From: Streptomyces tailanensis | GTDB taxonomy: Bacteria > Actinomycetota > Actinomycetes > Streptomycetales > Streptomycetaceae | Direction of reading: 5' to 3' | DNA: 64,000 nucleotides | NCBI RefSeq assembly: GCF_008386495.1 | Contig: NZ_VTHJ01000056.1 | Coordinates: 1 to 64,000 of the forward strand | Notes under the pieces: generated by a model | What the model was told of the DNA's origin: nothing | Seen by the model: only the letters and a program-made list of their open reading frames with translations | The model's database searches: none | Made by a program: the position numbers and the translations under genes | Shown here: one piece after another, positions 36,117 through 44,941 of the stretch | Position numbering within the stretch: the first letter of the stretch is position 1 | Layout of the letters: every line of letters begins with the position of its first letter

Positions 36117-37519
36117 CGCCACCGGCCGATCTCGACGTTCTCCAGAACGCCGAGCGCGTCGGGGACGAGGACCGCGGCCGAGTAGTAGGCCGTCACGAGG
36201 TACTTGATGATCGCCTGCTCGTTGATGCCCATGAAGCGCACGGACAGGCTCGGCTCGATCTCGTCCGGGATGTTCGCGGCCCGCAGACCGATGACGCCCT
36301 GGTCCTCCTCGCCGGTACGCATGGCGATGATCGAGGTGGTCCTGGCCTCGGTCACCGGGATCTTGTTGCACGGGTAGATCGGGACACCGCGCCAGGTCGG
36401 GATGCGGTTCCCGGCGATGTCGATGGTCTCGGGGACGAGTCCGCGCTTGTTGAGCTCACGGCCGAACGCGGCGATCGCGCGCGGGTGGGCGAGCAGCAGC
36501 CTGGTGCCCCGGCGGCGGCTGAGCAGTTCGTCCAGGTCGTCCGGGCCGGGCACACCGTCGTGCGGCTGGAGCCGCTGGTCGTACTCGCAGTTGTGGAGGA
36601 GCCCGAACTCCCGGTTGTTGATGAGCTCGTGCTCCTGGCGTTCCTTGAGCGCCTCGACGGTGAGCCGGACCTGCTGCTCGGTCTGGTTCATCGGCTGGTT
36701 GTAGAGGTCGGCCACGCGCGTGTGGATGCGCAGTACGGTCTGGGCGACGCTCAGTTCGTACTCGCGCGGCGCGGCCTCGTAGTCGACGAAGGTATGCGGG
36801 ATGTCCGGCTCACCGCTGTGGCCCGCGGCGAGGTCGATCTCCTTCTCGCCATACTTGTTGGTGCGCTGCGACGGGATGGAACGCTGCTCCTGAAGGTGCC
36901 CGCTCAGGGTCTCGGCTCGCTCCGCGACCTGTTCGACGGCCTGACGCGGCAGGACGAGCACCGTGCATGCGGTGACCGCGCGGGCCGTGTACTCCCAGAT
37001 CGCGTCGGCGTCGAGCAGCGCCTGGTCGCCGAAGTAGGCCCCGTCGGCCAGCACTCCGAGCACGGCGTCGTCCCCGTAGGGGCCGCTGCCGATCTTCTCG
37101 ACCTTGCCGTGCGCGAGCAGGAACACCTCCTCCGCCTGGCTGCCGAACTCGGCCAGCACATCCCCCGGCGCGAACTCCCGCTGCTCGCACCGCCGGGCCA
37201 GCTCGCCCAGCACGTCGATGTCCTCGTAACTCCGCAGGGCCGGCAGTTCGCCCAGCTCCGCGGGGATGACGGCGACCCGGTCCCCGGTCTTCACAAAGGT
37301 GATCCGACCGTCGCCGATCGCGTAGGTGAGCCGCCGGTTCACCCGGTACGTGCCACCCTGCGCATTCACCCATGGCAGCATGCGCAACAGCCAGCGCGAG
37401 CTGATCTCCTGCATCTGGGGCGCGGACTTCGTGGTGGTGGCCAGGTTCCGGGCAGCGGCCGTGCCGAGACTCTGCTGCGGCTTGTCCTGCTGCTGACGGA
37501 CCTCTTCGCCTACCGACAT
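36113..37519 (-). CDS. Family 2B encapsulin shell protein with cyclic-nucleotide-binding-like domain
   Basis: 468 residues. HK97-fold shell protein that assembles into a protein nanocompartment. A cNMP-binding-like insert (about residues 95-205; EFAPGDVLAEFGSQAEEVFLL, GAYFGDQALL) interrupts the shell fold. The shell part contains PIYPCNKIPVTEARTTSIIA and SVRFMGINEQAIIKYLVTAY. It encloses the product of the coupled downstream gene. Whether the insert binds cyclic nucleotides to control the pores is not shown here. Own promoter in the 283-bp gap to the divergent amidase gene. Confidence 0.92.
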   Translation of the reverse strand: MSVGEEVRQQQDKPQQSLGTAAARNLATTTKSAPQMQEISSRWLLRMLPWVNAQGGTYRVNRRLTYAIGDGRITFVKTGDRVAVIPAELGELPALRSYEDIDVLGELARRCEQREFAPGDVLAEFGSQAEEVFLLAHGKVEKIGSGPYGDDAVLGVLADGAYFGDQALLDADAIWEYTARAVTACTVLVLPRQAVEQVAERAETLSGHLQEQRSIPSQRTNKYGEKEIDLAAGHSGEPDIPHTFVDYEAAPREYELSVAQTVLRIHTRVADLYNQPMNQTEQQVRLTVEALKERQEHELINNREFGLLHNCEYDQRLQPHDGVPGPDDLDELLSRRRGTRLLLAHPRAIAAFGRELNKRGLVPETIDIAGNRIPTWRGVPIYPCNKIPVTEARTTSIIAMRTGEEDQGVIGLRAANIPDEIEPSLSVRFMGINEQAIIKYLVTAYYSAAVLVPDALGVLENVEIGRWR

Positions 37520-37802
37520 ACGGATTTCCCCTCCGGGTGTGCACAGATATCGCGGTCACCGATCTCGCGATCCAGCCTGCCATCACGGAGTGTGTCGATG
37601 CTATTACTCGAAAGAGCGGGAATGGATCTCAGAAGACTGGGCATATCAGCGGTTTTTGTCGACCGCACGCGCCCGTCGCCGAATCTGACCAAATCGACTC
37701 GCGCGTCGCACACGCAACTGGCATCCGTTCGCCGCCGGGAGTACAAGCCTGCGTACGAGGCGGCCGCGACCAGCGGCCGTCGCAGCGCACGAAGGAGTCG
37801 GC

Positions 37803-38393
37803 ATGGCCCCACCCATGTCCGCGGGCAGGTTCCTCACCCTCCTGAGGAACGAGGGCGTCACGGTCGTCGAGGTCGGCGACTGGGAACATCACAACCGCAA
37901 TCACAAGGGGCCGTGGGGTCCCGTGCACGGCGTGATGATCCACCACACCGTCACCTCCGGCAGCGAGCGCACCGTCCGCATCTGCCGCGACGGTTACTCG
38001 GGCCTGCCCGGCCCCTTGTGTCACGGTGTGATCACCAAGGACGGCCGCGTCCACCTCGTCGGTTACGGCCGCGCCAACCACGCCGGTCTAGGTGACGACG
38101 AGGTGCTGCGGGCCGTCATCGCCGAGAAGGCCCTCCCGCTGGACAACGAGGCCAACACCGACGGCAACCGCCACTTCTACGGTTTCGAGTGCGAGAACCT
38201 CGGCGACGGCAAGGATCCCTGGCCCGAACCCCAGCTCGACGCCATCGAGCGGGTCTCCGCCGCCGTCTGCCGCCACCACGGCTGGACGGAACGCTCCGTC
38301 ATCGGCCACCTCGAATGGCAGCCCGGCAAGGTCGACCCCCGCGGCTTCACCATGGCCTCCATGCGAAACCGCATCCGCGCCCGCTTGAAGTAG
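37803..38393 (+). CDS. N-acetylmuramoyl-L-alanine amidase / PGRP domain protein
   Basis: 196 residues. Amidase_2 fold, with Zn ligands in VMIHHTVTSG and in GHLEWQPGKVDPRGF near the C-terminus. It should cleave the bond between muramic acid and the stem peptide. There is no recognisable signal peptide (starts MAPPMSAGRFLTLLRNEG), so the route out of the cell is unclear; phage-type endolysins look similar. ATG 37803 has GAAGGAG upstream. Confidence 0.88.
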   Translation: MAPPMSAGRFLTLLRNEGVTVVEVGDWEHHNRNHKGPWGPVHGVMIHHTVTSGSERTVRICRDGYSGLPGPLCHGVITKDGRVHLVGYGRANHAGLGDDEVLRAVIAEKALPLDNEANTDGNRHFYGFECENLGDGKDPWPEPQLDAIERVSAAVCRHHGWTERSVIGHLEWQPGKVDPRGFTMASMRNRIRARLK

Positions 38394-38448
38394 GGCTCCG
38401 TCGCGGCCACGGGCCCCACCTCTGGCGCACCCGACGCCGACCGGTCAT

Positions 38449-39414
38449 GTGTCCGACAATGGGCATGTGACCGGCCAGCCCTCCGCCCCCGACCCTTCCA
38501 CCCCCGACCCGACCGCCGCCCTGAACCCCCGGCTGCCGTCCCCTCTTCAAGAGGTCGTGGACGACCGTTTCGCCCGGCACGGCGTCCGGCTGCTCCTCAA
38601 GCGCGACGACCTGATCCATCCCGAGCTGATCGGCAACAAGTGGCGCAAGCTCGCCCCCAATCTGCGCGCGGCGGCCGGACGTCCCCTCCTCACCTTCGGC
38701 GGCGCCTACTCGAACCATCTGCGCGCCACCGCCGCCGCGGGCCGCCTCCTGGGCCTGCCCACCATCGGCGTGGTCCGCGGCCAGGAGCTCGCCGACCGCC
38801 CCCTGAACCCCTCCCTGTCCCGCTGTACGGCGGACGGTATGCGCCTGCACTTCATCGACAGATCGACGTATCGCCGCAAGACCGACCCGGACACGCTGGC
38901 CGCCGTCCTCCGCGCCGCCGACGCCGACAACGCGTACGTCGTCCCCGAGGGCGGCAGCAACTCCCTCGCCGTACGCGGCTGTCAGGACCTCGGCACCGAA
39001 CTGCGCGGCCGGGCCGACGTCGTCGCCCTCGCCTGCGGCACCGGCGGCACGCTCGCCGGTCTCGCCGCCGGCCTGGCCCCCGACCAGCGCGCCCTCGGCA
39101 TCCCCGTCCTCAAGGGCGACTTCCTCGAAGAGGAGATACGACAACTCCAGCGGCAAGCTTTCGGCGGCCGCCGTGGCGTCTGGTCCCTCGACGACCGCTT
39201 CCACTTCGGCGGCTACGCCCGCACCACCCCCGAACTGGACGCCTTCGCAACCGGCTTCGAGACCCGGCACGGCCTCCCCGTGGAACGTCTCTATGTCGCC
39301 AAGTTGCTCTACGGACTTGTCACCCTGGCCTCCGAAGGCACCTTCCCACGCGGGACGACGCTCGCCGCGGTGATCACCGGAAGCCCCTTCTCCGAGCAGG
39401 CGAGTAGGCCCTAG
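38449..39414 (+). CDS. ACC deaminase/D-cysteine desulfhydrase family PLP enzyme
   Basis: 321 residues of fold-type II PLP enzyme. The Schiff-base Lys lies in LIGNKWRKLAP; FGGAYSNHLRA is the substrate loop, and ACGTGGTLAGLA binds the phosphate. It may deaminate 1-aminocyclopropane-1-carboxylate or desulfurate D-cysteine; these cannot be split by eye. GTG 38449 is listed, but GTG 38467, downstream of a GACAAT box, could start a leaderless message. Its stop shares the tetranucleotide CTAG with the convergent antiporter stop. Confidence 0.85.
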   Translation: MSDNGHVTGQPSAPDPSTPDPTAALNPRLPSPLQEVVDDRFARHGVRLLLKRDDLIHPELIGNKWRKLAPNLRAAAGRPLLTFGGAYSNHLRATAAAGRLLGLPTIGVVRGQELADRPLNPSLSRCTADGMRLHFIDRSTYRRKTDPDTLAAVLRAADADNAYVVPEGGSNSLAVRGCQDLGTELRGRADVVALACGTGGTLAGLAAGLAPDQRALGIPVLKGDFLEEEIRQLQRQAFGGRRGVWSLDDRFHFGGYARTTPELDAFATGFETRHGLPVERLYVAKLLYGLVTLASEGTFPRGTTLAAVITGSPFSEQASRP

Positions 39415-41006
39415 GGCGTCTCCCGGTACGCCGCCGCCTCCTCCAGGTCCAGCCTGCGCAGCAGTGTCCGCAGCATCTCGTCGTCGATGTGGCGCCCGTC
39501 CCGCAGCTTGACGAACACCTCCCGTTCGGCGCCGATCATCTCCCGGGAGAGTCGCCTGTAGGTGTCGTCGGCGGTCTCCCCTGTGACCGGGTTCACCGAT
39601 CCCAGCCGCTCCCACACGGCGTTGCGGCGCCGCTCCAGCACGGCGCGCAGCCGGTCGACCAGGGGCGGCGGCAGCGCGTTGCGCTCGTCCGTCAGCAGCT
39701 CGTCGAGGCGCGCCTCGGCGACCCGGGACGCCTGGGCCTGGGCATTGGCCTCGGCGAGGGTCTCGGCCCGGGCGTCGTGCCCCGGCAGCTTCAGCAGCCG
39801 GATCAGCGGCGGCAGGGTCAGCCCCTGGATGACCAGGGTGCCGATGACCGTCGTGAAGGTCAGGAAGAGGATCAGGTTCCGGCCGGGGAACTCCTCCCCA
39901 CCGTGCACCGTGAGCGGGATCGAGAACGCGATGGCCAGCGAGACGACCCCGCGCATCCCGGCCCAGCCGATGATGAACGGCCCCTTCCAGGTGGGATTGT
40001 CCTCCCGCTCCCGGATCCGGGCGGACAGCGTCCGCGGCAGGAAGGTCGCCGGATACACCCACACGAACCGGGACGCGACGACCACGACGAAGACGGCCAC
40101 GGCATACCAGGTGGCGCGCGCGCCCTCGTACTCGCCCAGCCCTTCCAGGACGACCGGCAGCTGGAGTCCGATGAGCGCGAAGACCGCGGATTCCAGCAGG
40201 AAGGCGACCATCTTCCAGACCGCCTCCTCCTGGAGACGGGTCGCGAAGTCGACCTGCCAGTTGCGGTGGCCGAGGTACAGGCCGACGACGACCACGGCGA
40301 GCACTCCGGAGGCGTGGACCCACTCGGCGAGCCCGTAGGCGACGAAGGGGGTCAGCAAGGAGAGCGCGTTCTGCAGGAGCGCTTCCGTCAGGTGCGTGCG
40401 CAGCCAGTGGATCGGCATCATCATCAGCAGCCCGACCGCGACGCCGCCGACCGCCGCCACCAGGAACTCGATGATCCCGCCGGCCCAGCTCGCGCCCTCG
40501 CCGATCGTGGCGGCCAGGGCCACCCGGTACGCGGTGATCGCGGTCGCGTCGTTCACCAGGGACTCGCCCTGGAGGATCGTGGTGATCCGCGACGGCAGCC
40601 CCACCCGCCGCGCGACCGCCGTCGCCGCCACGGCGTCCGGCGGCGCCACCACCGCGCCCAGCACCAGCGCGGCGGTCAGCGGCAGCCCCGGCACGATCAG
40701 GTACGCGGCCCAGCCGACGACCAGGGTCGCGAAGAGCACGTAGCCGACCGACAGCAGCGCCACGGGCCGCAGTTGGGCCCGCAGATCGAGGTACGAGCTG
40801 TCGGTGGCCGCCGTGTACAGCAGCGGCGGCAGGATCAACGGCAGGACGATCTCGGGGTCGAGCTCGTAGTGCGGCACTCCGGGCAGGTACGACACCACCA
40901 GGCCCACCGCGACCAGCAGCAGCGGAGCGGGCACCGGCGTACGCCGGGCGATGCCGGCGACCGTCGCGCTCCCCGCGACCAGCAACAGCACGGGCAAAAA
41001 GTGCAT
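39411..41006 (-). CDS. Na+/H+ antiporter, CPA1 family
   Basis: 531 residues, about 12 membrane segments then a 130-residue cytosolic tail. Ion-site motifs VVAPPDAVAATA and GESLVNDATAI are intact. It exchanges Na+ or another monovalent cation for H+ at the plasma membrane. ATG 41006 (MHFLPVLLLVAGS) starts the first membrane segment; upstream frame is not coding. Divergent from the UBP zinc-finger gene with 60 bp between. Confidence 0.92.
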   Translation of the reverse strand: MHFLPVLLLVAGSATVAGIARRTPVPAPLLLVAVGLVVSYLPGVPHYELDPEIVLPLILPPLLYTAATDSSYLDLRAQLRPVALLSVGYVLFATLVVGWAAYLIVPGLPLTAALVLGAVVAPPDAVAATAVARRVGLPSRITTILQGESLVNDATAITAYRVALAATIGEGASWAGGIIEFLVAAVGGVAVGLLMMMPIHWLRTHLTEALLQNALSLLTPFVAYGLAEWVHASGVLAVVVVGLYLGHRNWQVDFATRLQEEAVWKMVAFLLESAVFALIGLQLPVVLEGLGEYEGARATWYAVAVFVVVVASRFVWVYPATFLPRTLSARIREREDNPTWKGPFIIGWAGMRGVVSLAIAFSIPLTVHGGEEFPGRNLILFLTFTTVIGTLVIQGLTLPPLIRLLKLPGHDARAETLAEANAQAQASRVAEARLDELLTDERNALPPPLVDRLRAVLERRRNAVWERLGSVNPVTGETADDTYRRLSREMIGAEREVFVKLRDGRHIDDEMLRTLLRRLDLEEAAAYRETP

Positions 41007-41066
41007 CGCTGCCCGCCCCCTTCGATTCAGCGCACGGTTCCGCGCGACCGTCGTAACCTGGCCATC

Positions 41067-41327
41067 ATGAAACAGTGCACGCACGCGGACGCACTGCCGC
41101 ACCCCGAGCCGGTTCCGCTCAGCGAGACCTGCCCGGAGTGCCTGGCGGTCGGCGCTCACCCGGTGCAGTTGCGGATGTGCCTGGAGTGCGGGCACGTGGG
41201 CTGCTGCGACACCTCGCCGCTGCGGCACGCGACCGAGCACCACAAGGAGAGCGGCCATCCCATCATGCGTACCTTCGAAGCGGGCGAGAGCTGGCGCTGG
41301 TGCTTCGTCGACCATGTCCTCGTATGA
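41067..41327 (+). CDS. UBP-type zinc-finger protein
   Basis: 86 residues. The Cys/His pattern CTHAD...CPEC...CLECGHVGCC...HATEHHKESGHP matches the zinc-finger UBP domain, which in eukaryotes binds the ubiquitin tail. Its bacterial role is unknown. It is very close to the divergent antiporter gene (60 bp), which suggests joint function or regulation. No RBS is evident; it may be leaderless. Confidence 0.88.
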   Translation: MKQCTHADALPHPEPVPLSETCPECLAVGAHPVQLRMCLECGHVGCCDTSPLRHATEHHKESGHPIMRTFEAGESWRWCFVDHVLV

Positions 41328-41682
41328 GCACTCGTACGACGCCCGGAATCCCGAACAGGACCACGACGAACAGGTCCGCGACCTCGTACGACGGAACCAA
41401 GTCACCCCGTGACTCGTCGACGTACTCGTGTGAGACGGTTCGGCAGTCCGACGCCTGGGTACGTCAATCCGGCGCGTGCTCTTCCTATTTGAGGCCCGCA
41501 GACCTCTAGCCACCGAGCGTATTCATAGGCTTACTATGAGTGACAGCATGGGGCGTGGTCCCCGGGACCCCGGGGACACGGCGCTCGGTAGCGCGATAGC
41601 GTCACCGCTGAACCACGTAGCGCGTTACCCCGGGGGGCGACCCTCGGCCCCCGAAAAAGCTTGTACCACCTTGGAGGTGAGG
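41328..41682 (+). promoter_or_regulatory. Leader/promoter region of the anti-sigma/sigma operon
   Basis: 355 bp without a supported gene. At 41437-41462 it holds GGTTCG-N14-GGGTAC, matching the sigB/sigH-type promoter (G-N2-T ... GGGTAC). This suggests the operon is transcribed by its own or a related stress sigma factor. A GC palindrome GGTCCCCGGGACC lies near 41557-41569. Confidence 0.6.
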
Positions 41683-42096
41683 GTGTCCCAGATCGCAGGC
41701 GAGCCCGGGACCCAGGACTTCGTGGAAGTCCGGCTGCCGGCCGCGGGTGCCTACCTGTCGGTGCTGCGTACGGCGACGGCCGGCCTCGCGGCCCGTTTGG
41801 ACTTCACCCTCGACGAGATCGAGGACCTTCGCATCGCGGTCGACGAGGCCTGCGCGATCCTGCTCCAGCAGGCCGTGCCCGGCTCGGTGCTCAGCTGTGT
41901 CTTCCGCCTGGTCGACGATTCGCTGGAGGTCACGGTCTCGGCCCCGACCACGGACGGCCACGCCCCCTCGCGTGACACCTTCGCCTGGACCGTGCTGTCG
42001 GCCCTGGCGGGCAAGGTCTCCTCCGCGGTCGCCGAAGACAAAACCGTTTCGATCAGCCTCTACAAACAGCGCGGCGCGGGACCCGGGCCGGCGTGA
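41683..42096 (+). CDS. Anti-sigma factor of RsbW type (UshX/PrsH-like)
   Basis: 137 residues of HATPase fold. It should bind and hold the sigma factor encoded next. GTG 41683 (VSQIAGEPGTQDFVEVRLPA) has GGAGG five bases upstream. The N-box reads RIAVDEACAILLQQA, where RsbW-type kinases have an Asn after the Glu-Ala pair; here that position is Ile, and no clear G-box is seen. It may therefore bind sigma without kinase activity. Overlaps the sigma gene by 4 bp (GTGA). Confidence 0.88.
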   Translation: MSQIAGEPGTQDFVEVRLPAAGAYLSVLRTATAGLAARLDFTLDEIEDLRIAVDEACAILLQQAVPGSVLSCVFRLVDDSLEVTVSAPTTDGHAPSRDTFAWTVLSALAGKVSSAVAEDKTVSISLYKQRGAGPGPA

Positions 42097-43262
42097 GGAA
42101 CGGGGACGGGCCGGTGCGGGACGAAGAGAGCGGCACACGGGAACTTCCCGCGGAGGGCGGGGGTGCCCCCTGGCCGAGCGAGGCCGCAAGTCCGGGCGGC
42201 GTCGGTCCGAGCGGGCCGGTGCACCTGGCGGACGGCGTCGACGGCATCCCCGAGCAGGCCCGGCCGCACCCGGAGGACGACTCCTCGGCGGCGGCCGGAC
42301 CGTCTCGGTGGGCGGAGCCGGCCGACGACGCGGAGCGCGAGGTGCTCTCCGACGGGCAGCGGGATCCGGAGGGTGCCGTACGGCGGACTGGGGCCTCCCC
42401 CGCACAGTCGAGAGCTGGGGGAACGGTGACGGTGGGCGGGACTATGAGCGAGCACGAGCGACACGACGAGGCGGGCGCGCAGAGCGTGCGCAGCACGCAG
42501 CACGACCCTCAGGACCGCAGTGGGGCGCGAGCCCTGTTCGTAGAGCTGCGTTCCCTGAAAGAGGGCAGTGCGGAGTACGCGGAGCTGCGCAATCGGCTGG
42601 TCCGGATGCATCTGCCGCTCGTGGAGCACCTCGCGCGCCGCTTCCGCAACCGCGGTGAGCCGTTGGACGACCTGACGCAGGTCGCCACCATCGGCCTGAT
42701 CAAGTCGGTCGACCGTTTCGACCCCGACCGCGGCGTGGAGTTCTCCACGTACGCGACCCCGACGGTCGTCGGCGAGATCAAGCGGCACTTCCGTGACAAG
42801 GGCTGGGCGGTGCGCGTGCCGCGCCGGCTGCAGGAGCTGCGCCTCGCGCTGACCACGGCGACGGCCGAGCTCTCCCAGCAGCACGGCCGCTCCCCGACGG
42901 TGCACGAGCTGGCCGAGAAGCTGGCCATCTCGGAGGAGGAGGTCCTGGAGGGCCTGGAGTCGGCCAACGCGTACTCCACTCTGTCCCTGGACGTCCCCGA
43001 CACCGACGACGAGTCCCCGGCCGTCGCCGACACGCTGGGCGCCGAGGACGAGGCGCTGGAGGGCGTCGAGTACCGGGAATCCTTGAAGCCGCTGCTCGAA
43101 GACCTTCCCCCGCGCGAGAAGCGGATCCTGCTGCTGCGCTTCTTCGGCAACATGACCCAGTCGCAGATCGCGCAGGAGGTCGGCATCTCCCAGATGCACG
43201 TGTCACGACTGCTGGCGAGGACTCTTGCCCAGCTACGGGAGAAGCTCCTCGTCGAGGAGTAG
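42093..43262 (+). CDS. sigH: Stress RNA polymerase sigma factor of the SigB/F/G family, SigH-like
   Basis: 389 residues. Region 2 contains DLTQVATIGLIKSVDRFDPD and region 4 contains MTQSQIAQEVGISQMHVSRL. A 117-residue disordered N-terminal extension precedes an internal ATG at 42444 (MSEHERHDEAG), also in frame. S. coelicolor SigH is known to be made in long and short forms, so both starts may be used. The extension contains a REP-like sequence (42399-42425). Coupled to the anti-sigma gene by the GTGA overlap; gene order fits SCO5243-5244. Confidence 0.92.
   Translation: MRNGDGPVRDEESGTRELPAEGGGAPWPSEAASPGGVGPSGPVHLADGVDGIPEQARPHPEDDSSAAAGPSRWAEPADDAEREVLSDGQRDPEGAVRRTGASPAQSRAGGTVTVGGTMSEHERHDEAGAQSVRSTQHDPQDRSGARALFVELRSLKEGSAEYAELRNRLVRMHLPLVEHLARRFRNRGEPLDDLTQVATIGLIKSVDRFDPDRGVEFSTYATPTVVGEIKRHFRDKGWAVRVPRRLQELRLALTTATAELSQQHGRSPTVHELAEKLAISEEEVLEGLESANAYSTLSLDVPDTDDESPAVADTLGAEDEALEGVEYRESLKPLLEDLPPREKRILLLRFFGNMTQSQIAQEVGISQMHVSRLLARTLAQLREKLLVEE
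42399..42425 (+). repeat. Diverged REP-like element inside sigH coding sequence
   Basis: GGGGCCTCCCCCGCACAGTC, then GAGAGCTGGGGGAACGG. Same layout as the intergenic element at 43338-43379. It lies between the first start and the internal ATG, encoding RRTGASPAQSRAGG. Confidence 0.55.
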
Positions 43263-43263
43263 C

Positions 43264-43290
43264 CGCCATAGGCGCTCGACGGCTATGGCG
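43264..43290 (+). terminator. Terminator after sigH
   Basis: CGCCATAG (43264-43271) pairs with CTATGGCG (43283-43290); additional GC pairs lie within. Directly after the stop codon. Confidence 0.65.
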
Positions 43291-43337
43291 ATCCTTACCC
43301 GTTGCTGGTGCTGTGGGCAGTCGTTCCGCGGGGCGAT

Positions 43338-43379
43338 GGGGGTCCCCCGCGCGAGCGAAGCCGAGCGTGGGGGAGGGTG
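43338..43379. repeat. REP-like palindromic element, copy 2
   Basis: GGGGTCCCCCGCGCGAGCGA, AGCCGAGCGTGGGGGAGGGT; nearly identical to 34059-34100. Intergenic, between sigH and a membrane protein gene. Confidence 0.75.
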
Positions 43380-43427
43380 GGCACAGCCGACAGCGCCGGG
43401 CGCCCTACGAACCAGGCCCCAGTACAG

Positions 43428-43880
43428 CTACCGGTCAGACTCCCCCGCACGCCCCGGCCCTTGAATCCCCAGGGCCCGGGTCGTAGCGGGATTGATCAGC
43501 AACACAAGCGCCGTCACGGCGACGACAGCCAGCACGATCCCCGCCGGGATCGCCACGCTGTCGGCCTGGAGCAGGCTGTACGCCACAGGCAGCGCCATGA
43601 TCTGCGTGATGACGGCGGGCCCCCGGCTCCAGCCGCGCCGCAGCAGCAGCCCGCGCGCGGCGATCAACGGCAGCAGGGCCAGCGCGATCAGCGTGACGCC
43701 CCCGGTGACACCGGTGCTCAGGTCGCCCGAGTCCCCGGTGAGGCCGAGGACGAGCATGGCCCCGCCGCCGACCAGCAGCGCCACTCCCTCCAGCGCGGCC
43801 AGCGCCGCCGCGGCGGTCAGCCGCCCGGGACGGGGCTCGGCGTCAGGGGTCTGCGGGGTGGGATTCTGCTCAGGGCTCAC
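43428..43880 (-). CDS. Integral membrane protein, unknown function
   Basis: 150 residues. A Pro-rich cytosolic head (PEQNPTPQTPDAEPRPGR) is followed by four hydrophobic segments. No motif recognised. GTG 43880 is preceded by AGGG. Divergent from the lipid kinase gene by 89 bp. Confidence 0.78.
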   Translation of the reverse strand: MSPEQNPTPQTPDAEPRPGRLTAAAALAALEGVALLVGGGAMLVLGLTGDSGDLSTGVTGGVTLIALALLPLIAARGLLLRRGWSRGPAVITQIMALPVAYSLLQADSVAIPAGIVLAVVAVTALVLLINPATTRALGIQGPGRAGESDR

Positions 43881-43969
43881 CCCTGAAGGGTAGCCCTCGC
43901 CCTTCACCCGAACGGGCCCGACCGGACCCCCGGTGCACCGAGTACCGCCCAGTAGGTACCCTGCAACGC

Positions 43970-44941
43970 ATGCGTGCACTTCTCGTGGTCAACCCGGCGG
44001 CAACCACCACAAGCGCACGTACGCGCGATGTGCTGATCCACGCGCTCGCGAGCGAGATGAAGCTCGAGGCGGTCACCACCGAGTACCGCGGGCACGCCCG
44101 GGACCTCGCCCGCCAGGCCGCGGAGGGCAAGGACGACGTCGAGCTGGTCGTGGCGCTCGGCGGCGACGGCACGGTCAACGAGGTCGTGAACGGCCTGCTG
44201 CACCACGGCCCCGACCCGGACCGTCTCCCCCGTCTCGCCGTGGTCCCCGGCGGCTCCACCAACGTCTTCGCCCGCGCCCTGGGCCTGCCCAATGACGCCG
44301 TGGAGTCCACCGGCGTCCTCCTGGACGCCCTGCGCGAGAGCCGCGAGCGGACGGTCGGTCTGGGCATGGCCTCGGGTACCCCGGGCACGGAGGACGAGGC
44401 GGTGCCCTCCCGCTGGTTCACCTTCTGCGCCGGCCTCGGATTCGACGCGGGTGTGATCGGCCGGGTCGAACAGCAGCGGGAACGCGGCAGGAAATCCACG
44501 CACGCCCTTTACCTGCGTCAGGCATTCCGTCAGTTCCTGGAAGAGCCCCACCGCAGACACGGCACGATCACTTTGGAACGGGCCGGCGAGGACCCCATTT
44601 CCGATCTTGTGCTCTCCATAGTCTGCAACACGTCCCCGTGGACGTTTCTGGGCAATCGCCCGGTGTACGCATCACCTAAGGCCTCGTTCGATAAAGGTCT
44701 CGATGTGCTCGGCCTCAGCCGCATGTCGACGCCCGCGCTTGCCCGTTATGCCACACAGTTGCTCACTTCGTCCCCCGAGCGCGGCCCCCACGGCAAGCAC
44801 GCCACGTCCCTGCACGACCTGACCGACTTCACCTTGCATTCGAAGGTCCCCCTCCCCCTCCAGATGGACGGCGACCACCTCGGACTGCGTACGAGCGTGA
44901 CGTTCACAGGCGTACGCCGTGCACTGCGTGTGATTGTGTGA
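43970..44941 (+). CDS. Diacylglycerol kinase-like lipid kinase
   Basis: 323 residues. The catalytic ALGGDGTVNEVVNGLL glycine-rich loop and PGGSTNVFARALG are both intact; VVNPAATTTSAR opens the fold. It phosphorylates diacylglycerol or a related lipid at the inner membrane face, as in DgkB/YegS proteins. ATG 43970. Convergent with nothing; it precedes the wblE promoter. Confidence 0.92.
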   Translation: MRALLVVNPAATTTSARTRDVLIHALASEMKLEAVTTEYRGHARDLARQAAEGKDDVELVVALGGDGTVNEVVNGLLHHGPDPDRLPRLAVVPGGSTNVFARALGLPNDAVESTGVLLDALRESRERTVGLGMASGTPGTEDEAVPSRWFTFCAGLGFDAGVIGRVEQQRERGRKSTHALYLRQAFRQFLEEPHRRHGTITLERAGEDPISDLVLSIVCNTSPWTFLGNRPVYASPKASFDKGLDVLGLSRMSTPALARYATQLLTSSPERGPHGKHATSLHDLTDFTLHSKVPLPLQMDGDHLGLRTSVTFTGVRRALRVIV

